Assembly: GCA_031292625.1 (NCBI GenBank)
Contig: JARLGU010000019.1
Span: forward strand, 186,001-250,000
DNA: 64,000 nt
Source: Capsulimonadaceae bacterium
GTDB taxonomy: Bacteria > Armatimonadota > Armatimonadia > Armatimonadales > Capsulimonadaceae
Direction of reading: 5' to 3'
The notes under the pieces were generated by a model. That model was given only the letters and a program-made list of their open reading frames with translations, was not told the origin of the DNA and did no database searches. This document shows positions 8,277 through 17,034 of this stretch, in pieces. Position numbers and translations under genes: made by a program. Each line of letters opens with the position of its first letter. Within the stretch, counting starts at the first letter, position 1.

Positions 8277-10967
8277 CTACCCTTGCGTCGTTCGAGGCGG
8301 CCGGCCGAGCGAGGAACGCTCTCCATCGTTGCGGCGTTCCGCGAGCGCTTCGAGGAACGCGTTCGCCACTTCGGGATCAAACTGCGTGCCAATATTGGCA
8401 CGCACCTCGGCGCAGGCCTGATCGAGATCCATGCCCTTCCGGTAGGGCCGGTCAGTTGTCATTGCGCTGAATGCGTCCGCGACCGCAAGGATTCGTCCGA
8501 CAATCGGGACCTGGTCGCGACGCAAACCGTCAGGATATCCCTTGCCGTCCCAGCGCTCATGATGGCTGCGAATCGCATCGAGCACCATCTCCATGCCGGG
8601 GATCGCCTTCACGATCAACCACCCGAGATGCGTATGCGTCTTCATGACATCGTATTCGGCCTCGGTAAGACGCCCGGGCTTCGCGATGATTTCAGCAGGA
8701 ATGCCGATCTTGCCGACATCGTGCATCAGCCCGCCGATCCGCAAGACTTTCCGCGTCTCCTCGTCAAGATCAAGCTTCTCGGCGATCCAAATTGCGTATT
8801 CGGTAACATCTTCCGAATGGTTTCGCGTGTAGCTGTCCTTATTGTCGATCGCGGTGACGATCGCGTCTAGCGTGCTGAACGTGTCCTGGTCTCGAAGTTC
8901 GCGATTGCGGCGTCGAAAGCCACTGCTCGATGCGATATTATCCGGCAACGCCTTGGCAGAGAAGAGATTGCGATGGATAATCGCCATCAATTCGTGACGA
9001 TTGTTTGCATCGTCGGGCAGCGACGCGACGCCCATGCTCAGCGATACCGGAATTTGCCAAGGGTCGTCGCCGCTTTGCACGGACAACGTCGCCACGCGAT
9101 TGCGGAGCCCGATGGCGAGTTCGATGGCGCGGGCCGTAGTTGCGCCGGGAATGATAATCAGGAACTCGTCGCTTCCATACCGTCCGACGCACATGCTCGG
9201 ATCCGTGTGCTCAACGAGCACGCCGGCAACCGTACTGAGAAGCGTATCGCCGGCCTGGTGGCCATACGTATTGTTGAAGAGCGTAAAGTTGTTGATGTCC
9301 AGCAGAATAGCCGCCAGCGGTTCGTGAGCCTCGTTGGCATGAGTCACAAGATCCGCAAACTGGTGTTGGAGCGCACAGTGATTGAGAACTCCTGTCACCG
9401 CGTCTCGCTGCACGAGTTCGGCGGCGGCCGCAAGTTTGCAGGCGTAGTCGATCGCCGCGCCGACTTCGACTCCGATACTTTCGATCAAGGACACGGCATC
9501 CGCGTCGAATGGCTCTCCCCACGATGCCGCCCCGATCGCTCCGATAATCTGGCCCTGAGAGACGAGCGGGGCGATCAGCAGGTAGCGGCCCGCGATAGTT
9601 GCTTTTACAGGCTTCCTGGCCGCCAGACCCTCTTGGCTCGCGGCGCTCGAGATCAGAGCGAGGATTTTGGCGTGTCGCTCAAAGCCAGTGTGGAAATAGA
9701 CCTCAAACTCGCCGCCGCCGCCCTGATCCAACCAGATTACCGTCGCATCCGCGAACAGCGCCCGGCGCGTGTTCTCGACAGTCGCCTCGGCCAGCGTCTC
9801 GACTGTCTCGCAATCACCCATTTCCCGCGTAAGCCGTTGAAGCGAGTTGAGCTGGTGGTACCTTCGAGCAACTTCGCTTTCCAGAGCCTGATTGAACTCC
9901 TCCAATCGTGTATTCAGCGCCTCGTTTTCACCGAGCTGAACGGCCAACTCCTGAGTTAAGCTGCAGTTCGCAAAGTACGTTACCATCTGGCGGGCGATCA
10001 CGAGGAGCAAGATCGCGAACCCCATGGCCGCGGTCCCCAGGGAAATCGAGCCGTGCAGCGCATAATCGTGCCAAATCGTAACGAACGATGCGATGGATGC
10101 AAGCACATAGGGTGCGATCGCCCCGCGAAAACGACGCAGAGCGTCGTCGACCGCAATCGGACGATCCGGATGCGGCGCGGGTGAATTGCCGCGCCGCCCG
10201 TGCGCCTTAAGGAACGACGCTGTCATCGCCAGCCAGCCGAAACTCCGCACCGCGTCCGTCCAAAGCCCCGTGTGATAAACGCCATTGACGGAGTATACGG
10301 CGTCCACGGTATCCGCAAGCGAGAACATTGCAAGGCCAAGTGCGAGCAGCATGAAAGAATACCGCATCGCTCGACTCAGGCCGCTCGCGGTAACGAGGAT
10401 CAACGCTCCGAAGAGGATAATCAGGTCTCCGAGTTGCAGACCCACAACCAATAGGCGTCCAATAGGGTCGAAGCTCTCGTGCGACCAGAGGTTCCGAAAA
10501 ATATAGTACCAAGTCAGCGCGCCAACACCGCAAGCGAGCACCGCCGCATCAAGGCACAGTCTTGCCCGGCCGGAAAAGGGAATGCTGCCAAAAAGGAGAA
10601 AGACGCCGGCAATCAGCAGTGGATAAGCCGCACCGTAAAACACGTCCGGCGCGCTTACGACCGGCGGGATCGACCAGGTCGACCACTCTGAATAGGTCCA
10701 GACCATCTCTCCGGCGGCCCAAGACAAAGCGCCTGCCGCAAGCAATAACCAGCCGGCTTTCCTGACGCGCCCGCCATGCCGCGTCGTGACGGCAAGCCAG
10801 ACTCCCACGAGGCCCGCCGTAATCGGAGCAACGAACTCGTAGACGTCGAGCCGGACGTAATACGCCATCCGGTTAGCGCTTGCCGCAAACTGGAAGACCG
10901 CATACCCGACGGCGTAGAACAGAATGAATAGTGAGATTACGCGACTTAAAAAACTTCGGAACCTCAT
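8277..10967 (-). CDS. Membrane GAF-GGDEF-HD-GYP cyclic-di-GMP signalling protein
   Basis: An 896-residue protein. About nine N-terminal membrane segments (to about residue 330) form a sensory region, followed by a coiled coil, a GAF-like domain (about 390-515), a GGDEF domain (about 530-680) and an HD-GYP domain (about 700-875). The diguanylate cyclase signature is GSDEF at 598-602 rather than GG(D/E)EF, so cyclase activity is uncertain. The HD-GYP residues are intact: HDVGKIGIP at 749, HHERWDGKGYP near 802, implying cyclic-di-GMP hydrolysis. No Shine-Dalgarno is seen before the ATG at 10967. Likely role: control of motility, surface or envelope behaviour. Confidence 0.9.
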   Translation of the reverse strand: MRFRSFLSRVISLFILFYAVGYAVFQFAASANRMAYYVRLDVYEFVAPITAGLVGVWLAVTTRHGGRVRKAGWLLLAAGALSWAAGEMVWTYSEWSTWSIPPVVSAPDVFYGAAYPLLIAGVFLLFGSIPFSGRARLCLDAAVLACGVGALTWYYIFRNLWSHESFDPIGRLLVVGLQLGDLIILFGALILVTASGLSRAMRYSFMLLALGLAMFSLADTVDAVYSVNGVYHTGLWTDAVRSFGWLAMTASFLKAHGRRGNSPAPHPDRPIAVDDALRRFRGAIAPYVLASIASFVTIWHDYALHGSISLGTAAMGFAILLLVIARQMVTYFANCSLTQELAVQLGENEALNTRLEEFNQALESEVARRYHQLNSLQRLTREMGDCETVETLAEATVENTRRALFADATVIWLDQGGGGEFEVYFHTGFERHAKILALISSAASQEGLAARKPVKATIAGRYLLIAPLVSQGQIIGAIGAASWGEPFDADAVSLIESIGVEVGAAIDYACKLAAAAELVQRDAVTGVLNHCALQHQFADLVTHANEAHEPLAAILLDINNFTLFNNTYGHQAGDTLLSTVAGVLVEHTDPSMCVGRYGSDEFLIIIPGATTARAIELAIGLRNRVATLSVQSGDDPWQIPVSLSMGVASLPDDANNRHELMAIIHRNLFSAKALPDNIASSSGFRRRNRELRDQDTFSTLDAIVTAIDNKDSYTRNHSEDVTEYAIWIAEKLDLDEETRKVLRIGGLMHDVGKIGIPAEIIAKPGRLTEAEYDVMKTHTHLGWLIVKAIPGMEMVLDAIRSHHERWDGKGYPDGLRRDQVPIVGRILAVADAFSAMTTDRPYRKGMDLDQACAEVRANIGTQFDPEVANAFLEALAERRNDGERSSLGRPPRTTQG

Positions 10968-11343
10968 TCGGTTACTTGCTTATCCCAAATTGCCGGGCCA
11001 TAAACGATGCGTCGGGCGAATTGAGGCGGAAATCGCTTCGAGGCGGCCGGCCTAAAGAGTCGGTCGTTGGCGGGCAATGTTGCGCCACACCAAACCCTGT
11101 TATTTCTAACAGTATGAATTATCCATGATTTCCGCTAAATTTGCAGACTAATATATCCTTAATGTTAGCCAGCCCACGTAATTAATATTCTGGCACGCCC
11201 ATCTGGATCGACGGCGCCCAATTAATGACCGCCATGAAACGATACGTTGATATCGTAATTCGGTTTAGCTTGTTGCCGACGAACATTGTGAACACCTCTC
11301 GTCCGTCCCTGTACGCCAAGAGGCGATGCCGCTTTTGCCTCTC

Positions 11344-11480
11344 ACGCCCCTGGACTCCGTAGCGCCCCCGGCGCGTCCGATCTGGGGCGTTTTAGGGCTT
11401 GAGCCGTATGATGCGAAAGTATCGCGTACGGCTCTTAGCGGGCTGGGAGACGGTAACGTCTCCTGGCTACCCGGTTTCAT
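11344..11480 (+). mobile_element. Group II intron 3' fragment (domain IV stub, domain V, domain VI)
   Basis: Domain V is 11401-11434, exactly 34 nt: stem GAGCCGTA/TACGGCTC, a two-base-type bulge near CG, an inner GATGC/GTATC helix and a GAAA tetraloop. Domain VI is 11439-11473: GGAGACG/CGTCTCC capped by GTAA, a basal CGGG/CCCG helix and an unpaired A at 11469 in the position of the branch-point adenosine. Upstream, ACGCCCC (11344-11350) pairs with GGGGCGT (11384-11390) enclosing two smaller helices, a plausible domain IV stub. No reverse transcriptase ORF and no 5' GUGYG end are found upstream, so this is a truncated or ORF-less remnant. The exact 3' splice boundary is uncertain. Confidence 0.85.
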
Positions 11481-11724
11481 ATCAAAGATTGTCACCGGTA
11501 TTGGCGCGGTTTCCGGCCGTGAACGACCGTCCTGAGATGTCAAGCCCCATCAATGGGACTGCTTGATCACGAAAATGCTGGCCGTCTACCGATTAGGCCC
11601 GTTCACGGGCTTTCTCAACACAGGCCGGCCCTTTCAGGACCGGACTCGCGCCGCTGCTAACAGTTATAGACGCGATCGCCCTGCCGTTTGCAACCTTCAG
11701 TAAGGTCATTCGCCTGCGTTGTGT

Positions 11725-11730
11725 TATACT
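11725..11730 (+). promoter_or_regulatory. -10 box of the secreted-protein gene at 11739
   Basis: TATACT is followed after 8 nt by the GTG at 11739, which would make the transcript leaderless or nearly so. The -35 region is weak. AAGAGG at 11731-11736 is too close to the start to act as a ribosome-binding site. Confidence 0.5.
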
Positions 11731-11738
11731 AAGAGGCT

Positions 11739-13259
11739 GTGACAGCGATCCACGTTAAGAAGCTCCTCATTGCACTGCTGACAATAGCCGTCTTGCTCGA
11801 CCTTTCCGGCGGTAGGGTGCCTGCCGGAACCCCGATGGAGACGCCCCCGGTATTCACGCCGCCCGCGACAGTCGAGGCATGGCGCATTCTGATTGACAAC
11901 TCCGCGCGCGGACCAATCAGCGTCAGCACCGACCACGGAAAGACGTGGGAAATCCTGGGGCGGGTGACTCAGCCCGCCAAGTGCAGCCTGCCGGGATACC
12001 TTGCGGCCGGATATGCCCCAATTGGAACCGTTGCCGCAACAGCGGTCCACGGGATCCGGATCCGCGTCGGCGACACGTCCACCGCGTATCCCGAAATGTT
12101 TAACGTCGTGCCGACAGAGTTTGCACAAACCCCGAACTACTTCGGCGGACACATTAGCGGAGACTCGGGGATCTATACCGACATTCCGGCGGGCACATCG
12201 ATCTTTCGTGAGCTAGCGCCATACGTCGGCAGCGCCGTGTTTCTCAAGGGCGCGTTCTCATCCTGGCAGCAAATCCCCACCGGCTATTCGCCAAGGGATG
12301 GCGACGAGATCCAGATCATCGTCCGGCGCCCCGTGGACCCGCTTCGCGAGGTCGACTTTGAAAACAAACCCGGCGGCGATGTCACGGCGACGTTCGGAAG
12401 CGGAAAGAAGATCGTGGTCACCCATGTCGTGCAACCCGTCTCGGGGGTTGGTCGATTCGATGGCTGTTCGTACTCCGGCGTCGGCGCAATCAACACCAAC
12501 CACACGTGCGTCATTACGATTTCGACGGCGCCGATCACGCAAGCGCGCGAGTTGGAAGGAACCGCCAACGCGGAGAAGCGCGGCGGGTTTCAGATTGTCC
12601 CCGTGTATCACAATAGCCAAACCGAGGAAGCCGGTGCGCCGGAGGTCATGATCCTCGGAACCCCTCACGGGAACGTACCGGTACTCGAAGGCACCCCCCC
12701 GCTCTTCTTCGGATACTTCGACCTGGCATGGGATCCCAACGAGCCCAAACATTCCTGGCGCTGCGAGGTGCGAAAAGCAAACGAAACCGCGTGGGAGCCG
12801 ATGCCGACGATCGTCGGGCTCCAACCGGAAGGCATACGCGCCCTCGGCCTCAACGCGTTCCGGCTTATCCGCGAGTACGGCGACGAAGACGGGCGATGGG
12901 TCCGCCATCGCGTCGCGCTCGGCGTCGCAAATTACAACCACCGGCGCGAACAGCTTGCCAGAGCCGGTCAGAACCTCGTCGCGCGCGGAAACGTCCACTT
13001 TAACGCCGCCGAGGGATTGCCATACATTCCCGTCAATACGATGTTCGTCCAATATTACGTCGATGGCGAACTATTCGGATTTACGAACTCCAAGCCGTAC
13101 GACTGGGATTGGAACACGACCCTCGTTGCGGACGGCGAGCACACAGTCGAGGCAAGACTGGTTGACGGCGGAGGATTCTTGCTCGCGTCCAAGAAGACTG
13201 TCTATTGGGTAGATAATATGCACCAGATCGCGCCGATCCCCGGTCAGCCGGGAAGCTAA
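11739..13259 (+). CDS. Secreted protein of unknown function with C-terminal Ig-like region
   Basis: A 506-residue protein beginning at GTG with an N-terminal signal (KKLLIALLTIAVLLDLSGG). The mature part is beta-rich, with no catalytic motif I recognise. The last ~90 residues (VDGELFGFTNSKPYDWDWNT onward, ending with DGEHTVEARLVDGGG) resemble bacterial Ig-like/fibronectin domains that end secreted glycoside hydrolases. A motif STDHGKTW near residue 63 recalls BNR/sialidase-type Asp boxes but occurs once only. It stands alone between the group II intron remnant and a convergent Nudix gene. Leaderless translation is suggested by the promoter position. Confidence 0.65.
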   Translation: MTAIHVKKLLIALLTIAVLLDLSGGRVPAGTPMETPPVFTPPATVEAWRILIDNSARGPISVSTDHGKTWEILGRVTQPAKCSLPGYLAAGYAPIGTVAATAVHGIRIRVGDTSTAYPEMFNVVPTEFAQTPNYFGGHISGDSGIYTDIPAGTSIFRELAPYVGSAVFLKGAFSSWQQIPTGYSPRDGDEIQIIVRRPVDPLREVDFENKPGGDVTATFGSGKKIVVTHVVQPVSGVGRFDGCSYSGVGAINTNHTCVITISTAPITQARELEGTANAEKRGGFQIVPVYHNSQTEEAGAPEVMILGTPHGNVPVLEGTPPLFFGYFDLAWDPNEPKHSWRCEVRKANETAWEPMPTIVGLQPEGIRALGLNAFRLIREYGDEDGRWVRHRVALGVANYNHRREQLARAGQNLVARGNVHFNAAEGLPYIPVNTMFVQYYVDGELFGFTNSKPYDWDWNTTLVADGEHTVEARLVDGGGFLLASKKTVYWVDNMHQIAPIPGQPGS

Positions 13260-13284
13260 TCCATCGACGCCATACGCTTGCCGA

Positions 13285-13689
13285 TTAGCGCTCCGCATCC
13301 ATCCAGCGCATCAGCGCATCGACAATCGACCGGTTCGCATCGGGGAACGGCACGAGCGGCAGCTCCGCGAGCGTCACCCACCGCACCTCGGAGCTTGCCT
13401 GCGCTTGGGCTTGGCCTGACCGCGCACGACAGATCAGCGGATGCAGGCGAACGGTTCGCTCCGCATATGCGTGCGTTACTGTGGGCAGCGTGCCAACGAC
13501 GGAGACATCCAAGCCCACCTCTTCGAGAGCTTCACGCACCGCGCATGTCTCCGGCGATTCCCCTTGCTCGACTTTGCCTCCCGGAAACTCCCACGCGCCG
13601 GAAAGATGAACGCCCTGCGGACGTCGCGCGATCAAGATCCGCTGATCGTGCGGGTGCAAAATAATGCACAGACCGACATCGACAGTCAT
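13285..13689 (-). CDS. Nudix hydrolase, MutT-like
   Basis: A 134-residue single-domain protein with a complete Nudix box: G near 40, then GE, REALEEVG (FPGGKVEQGE ... REALEEVGL). Size and the preceding LIARRPQGVHLSGAWEFPGG resemble MutT, the 8-oxo-dGTP diphosphatase that cleans the nucleotide pool; other nucleoside-diphosphate-linked substrates cannot be excluded. The gene is convergent with the upstream secreted-protein gene (25-nt gap) and divergent from the LacI gene that begins at 13829. Confidence 0.85.
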   Translation of the reverse strand: MTVDVGLCIILHPHDQRILIARRPQGVHLSGAWEFPGGKVEQGESPETCAVREALEEVGLDVSVVGTLPTVTHAYAERTVRLHPLICRARSGQAQAQASSEVRWVTLAELPLVPFPDANRSIVDALMRWMDAER

Positions 13690-13816
13690 GGCAATCGATC
13701 CCCATTCGAGCCGTCTTCAGCTTCAGGCCGCCGTACGGTCACACAACTTTTCACGAATTTGAATCGTGAACTTCCGCCAAATCGCTCAGCCGGCTTCCTG
13801 GGTTGCATACACGCGG

Positions 13817-13822
13817 TACACT
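13817..13822 (+). promoter_or_regulatory. -10 box of the second LacI gene, predicted leaderless
   Basis: TACACT is followed by 6 nt and the ATG at 13829, the same spacing as at the first LacI gene. No Shine-Dalgarno is present and the -35 is weak. Confidence 0.6.
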
Positions 13823-13828
13823 GATAGC

Positions 13829-14917
13829 ATGGATTCCCCGATAGGCCGCGAGCCGGGTTCTACCGCTCGCACGCGAGCCCCGCATCATCGGCGGCGGGTT
13901 TCGATTGCCGACATCGCCAAGGCGAGCATGGTCTCGTCCGCCGTCGTTTCGTACGTCATCAACGATGGACCCCGGCCAGTCCATCCTGAAACCCGGGCAC
14001 GCGTCCTCAAGGTTATGCGTGAGCTAGGCTATAGACCAAGCGCCGTCGTCTCAGGCTCCTCGGCCGGACGGCGAGACACGATAGGCATCGCGTTTCCGAA
14101 ACCGGATCCGAACGTCGTCGTGCTTCCCTTCTATTCGTCCATCCAGCTGGGCATCGTCGCCGAGGCTTTGCGACGCGGCCAAAACACGCTGATCTATTCC
14201 GGCTGTTTCGATACCGATGTGCACAAGAACCTTCGCATCTACGCCGATGGCCGGTGCGACGGTTTGATCCTTATCGCGCCGCCCTTTAACAGCAAGCTCG
14301 TGCCCGCCCTCAAGGAGCGCGGCATCCCGTTCGTCCAGCTCCTCGATAGCCACGAAGAGCCCGATGCGCCAACGGTCGATGTCGACGACGAACAGGGTGC
14401 GTACGATATGACCCGATACTTGATCGGTCTCGGTCATCGGCGCATCGCCTATTTCGCGGGCGACGAAAACCTTGCCGCAACGCCGCTGCGCCTCAACGGC
14501 TACCGGCAAGCCCTACGGGATTCAGGTCTTGGCGAGAGCGCGGCAATGATCTGGCAAGGCCTCTATAACCCGAAGTCCGGCTACGACCTCGCTCGCCGGG
14601 CAATGGCGATCGAGCCGGAAAGCCGCCCGACCGCGCTGTTTTGTTCAAACGACGACTCCGCGATCGGCGCGCTCGACGCCCTCCGCGAGCATGGAGTAAG
14701 GGTCCCGGAAGACATCACCGTCGTTGGCGCAGATGACATCCCCGAGGCCGCGCATACCGATCCCCCGCTGACAACCGTCCATCAGCCGCTCAAGGAATGG
14801 GGCGGGCGAGCCGTCGGCATGCTGATGGATATTATTAGGGGCGTCGAAAGCGAAAGGCGCGTTCGCCTGCCCCTCAGTATCGTCATCCGCGGATCGTCCG
14901 CCCCCCCGCGCTCATGA
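13829..14917 (+). CDS. LacI/GalR-family transcriptional regulator
   Basis: A 362-residue repressor with about 25 extra N-terminal residues before the HTH (RVSIADIAKASMVSSAVVSY, about residues 26-45) and a ligand-binding domain to the C-terminus (VVGADDIPEAAHTDPPLTTV is typical). The start at 13829 was chosen over an in-frame ATG at 13766 because of the adjacent TACACT box and because the extension lacks family similarity. It converges with the alpha-galactosidase gene, which with rhamnulokinase forms a plausible sugar-utilisation target set; the effector is unknown. Confidence 0.92.
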   Translation: MDSPIGREPGSTARTRAPHHRRRVSIADIAKASMVSSAVVSYVINDGPRPVHPETRARVLKVMRELGYRPSAVVSGSSAGRRDTIGIAFPKPDPNVVVLPFYSSIQLGIVAEALRRGQNTLIYSGCFDTDVHKNLRIYADGRCDGLILIAPPFNSKLVPALKERGIPFVQLLDSHEEPDAPTVDVDDEQGAYDMTRYLIGLGHRRIAYFAGDENLAATPLRLNGYRQALRDSGLGESAAMIWQGLYNPKSGYDLARRAMAIEPESRPTALFCSNDDSAIGALDALREHGVRVPEDITVVGADDIPEAAHTDPPLTTVHQPLKEWGGRAVGMLMDIIRGVESERRVRLPLSIVIRGSSAPPRS

Positions 14918-14922
14918 CCTCG

Positions 14923-14951
14923 TTCCCCCACGCCATATTGGCGAGGGGGAA
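14923..14951. terminator. Bidirectional terminator-like hairpin between LacI and GH27 genes
   Basis: TTCCCCC and GGGGGAA enclose CGCCA and TGGCG around a 3-nt loop with one A/A mismatch. It lies in the 53-nt space between convergent genes, as expected of a shared terminator. No long T-run follows on either strand. Confidence 0.65.
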
Positions 14952-14970
14952 GCATTTCGTTCTACGCACC

Positions 14971-16971
14971 CTACCGCGGTTTCCCGACCTTTAGCAACAC
15001 GATACCATGAGCGGGAACGGAGACCGTATAGCTTCCGGAGATCTCCCCCAAATCCTTGTGCAGCCAGAGGTCGCGTATCGGCTGAGCTCCTTTAAGCTTC
15101 AGCGCGGACAATTGCAGCGTCCCGTCTGTCGCCTCCAGAAGCGGGTTGACCAGGCCAACCGCCCATGTGCCATCAGCCAGAGGACGAGCCCATACCTCGA
15201 CATCGCCATCCATTGCAATCCGGCCCGCCGGCTTTCCGAGAGGATCCTGATTGATATCGAGCGCCTCGTCGTTTGTCAATAGGGCTTTGGTGAAGTCATC
15301 GAGATTGCTCATGTCGCAACCGATCAGAAGCGGCGATGACAGTAAGCACCAGAGGCTCATATGCAACAACTGCTCATTGGGCGAAAGGTGCGACGGATGC
15401 GGGCGTCCCCACCCGACCTGACCGACGACCAGCATATCGGGATCGTTCCAATGTCCCGGTCCCGCGTACGCCTCGTGCCCATTTTGGGATTGGTAGATCT
15501 TGCGCAAGCTAGGCCACGAGTCGTTAATGTCGCCCGTTGTTCGCCAGCAGTTGCCGCCAAGCGATTCGCCCCAGGTCCAGACCTCGCCCATGCCGTACTG
15601 GCAGAAGCTAAAGACGATGTCCCGGCTAGCCTTCGCGAGCGCCTTGCCCATGACGGCGTACGGCTTCTTAAAAACATCTGGCCCGCTTTGGCCTTTCACG
15701 ACATCGCCGTAACTGCACCAGTCGTATTTCAAGTAGTCGAAGCCCCAATCCGCATACGTCTGCGCATCAAGCTCTTCGTGCTGATAGCTGCCCTCGTACC
15801 GCGCGCAAGTCTGCGGCCCTGGCGAGGAATAGATACCAATCTTGAGGCCTTTCTGGTGCACGTAATTGGCCAAGCCCGTCATATCGGGGAACTTCGCGTT
15901 CGACGTCACCCGGCCCTGCGCATCGCGCTGGCCCTCCCACGTGTCGTCGATGTTAACGTATTGGTAGCCGTGCGCTGCAAGGCCGCTGTTCACCATGGCG
16001 TCGGCGGCGGCTTCAACTTTGTCCTGCGTGATTTTGCCCGCCCAAACGTTCCACGAGTTCCAGCCCATGGGAGGCGTTTGCGCGAGCTTGCCCGTCCCCC
16101 CGATAATCCGCAGATTCCGCGTCGCGCTGCCGCGCGCGTTTTTCACGGTAACCTTTACGACGGTTACGCCAGAGCTCTTCAGCCTCCCGCTCAGGATGCC
16201 CGTTTTCGGGTCAAGAACGAGCCCCGCAGGAAGTTTCGTTACGCTATAGGTGAGCGGCGCATCGCCTGTTGCGGGAATGAGAAATAGAAACGGCTTGCCG
16301 GGAGTCGAACCGACCACGCTCGCGCCGTGAATCGCAGGTAGCGGGCTAACAGGCTCAAAGGCCATGCGCGGAGGATCCGCTGGCCCAGGAGCATTTTGCG
16401 GTGAAGGAACCATTTGGGGACGATTCCCCGCATCGGCCGCAAGCGTAAGCAGCGCGCCTGCCCAGTCCGCGTGATCGCTGTCAATGCCATCCCTGCCATC
16501 ATCGACGATCAGCGATAAGCTCTGCACGCCCGTCAGGTCCACGGAGACCGGAACAGGTGCATCGCCTCCTCGCACGACCTGCGTCTCGAACACGTTCTTC
16601 TTGTCCGCAAGCACCTCGAAGGTCACCGATCCGCGCTTGCCAACTTCGTCGTCGACGCCAACGACGGCATCGAAATGCGTCGCAGATCCGTGCAGATCGA
16701 TCCGCATGATGCTGCGCGCGTGCGTTCCGATACCGTGAGCGTAAACAGTCTTGCCAAGCGTCAAGGGATGGTTCTCAACCGACTGGCATTTGCCCGGCTT
16801 GCCCCAATCCTGCTCAATCTTGCTCAAATCGAGCGTATCGAGCCAGATCGAACCAGCAGGCGCGGTTGTCGCGGTCAAGTCCGGCGATGCGCCGGCGAAT
16901 TGGCCGGGCGCTAGCGCCGCAACGAGCGTCAAAGCGAAAAGGAGATATTTCATCATTGTTTTATTATCCAT
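14971..16971 (-). CDS. Secreted GH27 alpha-galactosidase with NPCBM and Ig-like modules
   Basis: A 666-residue modular enzyme: signal peptide to about residue 29, NPCBM carbohydrate-binding domain (about 38-178, with YAHGIGTHARS), putative Ig (He_PIG-like) domain (about 210-292) and GH27 TIM barrel from about 297 (TPPMGWNSWN). The catalytic nucleophile is Asp417 in YLKYDWC and the acid/base is Asp481 in RTTGDIND; GHWNDPDML is also present. A C-terminal beta domain completes it. The family hydrolyses terminal alpha-galactosides (some members alpha-N-acetylgalactosaminides). No clear Shine-Dalgarno precedes 16971; ATGs at 16956 or 16953 would also give a signal peptide. Confidence 0.93.
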   Translation of the reverse strand: MDNKTMMKYLLFALTLVAALAPGQFAGASPDLTATTAPAGSIWLDTLDLSKIEQDWGKPGKCQSVENHPLTLGKTVYAHGIGTHARSIMRIDLHGSATHFDAVVGVDDEVGKRGSVTFEVLADKKNVFETQVVRGGDAPVPVSVDLTGVQSLSLIVDDGRDGIDSDHADWAGALLTLAADAGNRPQMVPSPQNAPGPADPPRMAFEPVSPLPAIHGASVVGSTPGKPFLFLIPATGDAPLTYSVTKLPAGLVLDPKTGILSGRLKSSGVTVVKVTVKNARGSATRNLRIIGGTGKLAQTPPMGWNSWNVWAGKITQDKVEAAADAMVNSGLAAHGYQYVNIDDTWEGQRDAQGRVTSNAKFPDMTGLANYVHQKGLKIGIYSSPGPQTCARYEGSYQHEELDAQTYADWGFDYLKYDWCSYGDVVKGQSGPDVFKKPYAVMGKALAKASRDIVFSFCQYGMGEVWTWGESLGGNCWRTTGDINDSWPSLRKIYQSQNGHEAYAGPGHWNDPDMLVVGQVGWGRPHPSHLSPNEQLLHMSLWCLLSSPLLIGCDMSNLDDFTKALLTNDEALDINQDPLGKPAGRIAMDGDVEVWARPLADGTWAVGLVNPLLEATDGTLQLSALKLKGAQPIRDLWLHKDLGEISGSYTVSVPAHGIVLLKVGKPR

Positions 16972-17034
16972 GGCAGGCAGAGAAGCTTGAAAGCGCTTCC
17001 GCGCCTGGCGATTCGAGGTCGTTCCGCCGGCAAT

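Larger units (their letters stand above)
10968..11738. other. Intergenic region of 771 bp containing a group II intron remnant
   Basis: No protein-coding gene is supported. The left part (about 11090-11280) is A+T-richer than its surroundings and I see no structure in it. From about 11344 to 11480 lies the 3' end of a group II intron on the plus strand. The right end holds the promoter of the next gene, with TATACT at 11725-11730. Confidence 0.7.

Noticed and set aside
8973-9959. 328-codon plus-strand frame
   Set aside because: Opposite the GGDEF/HD-GYP gene; shadow of its codon pattern.
11395-11480. Possible cyclic-di-GMP riboswitch between the signalling gene and the secreted-protein gene
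   Set aside because: GNRA-capped hairpins at first suggested a riboswitch, but the 34-nt element with GAGCCGTA/TACGGCTC and the following bulged-A hairpin fit group II intron domains V and VI, and the GEMM consensus is absent.
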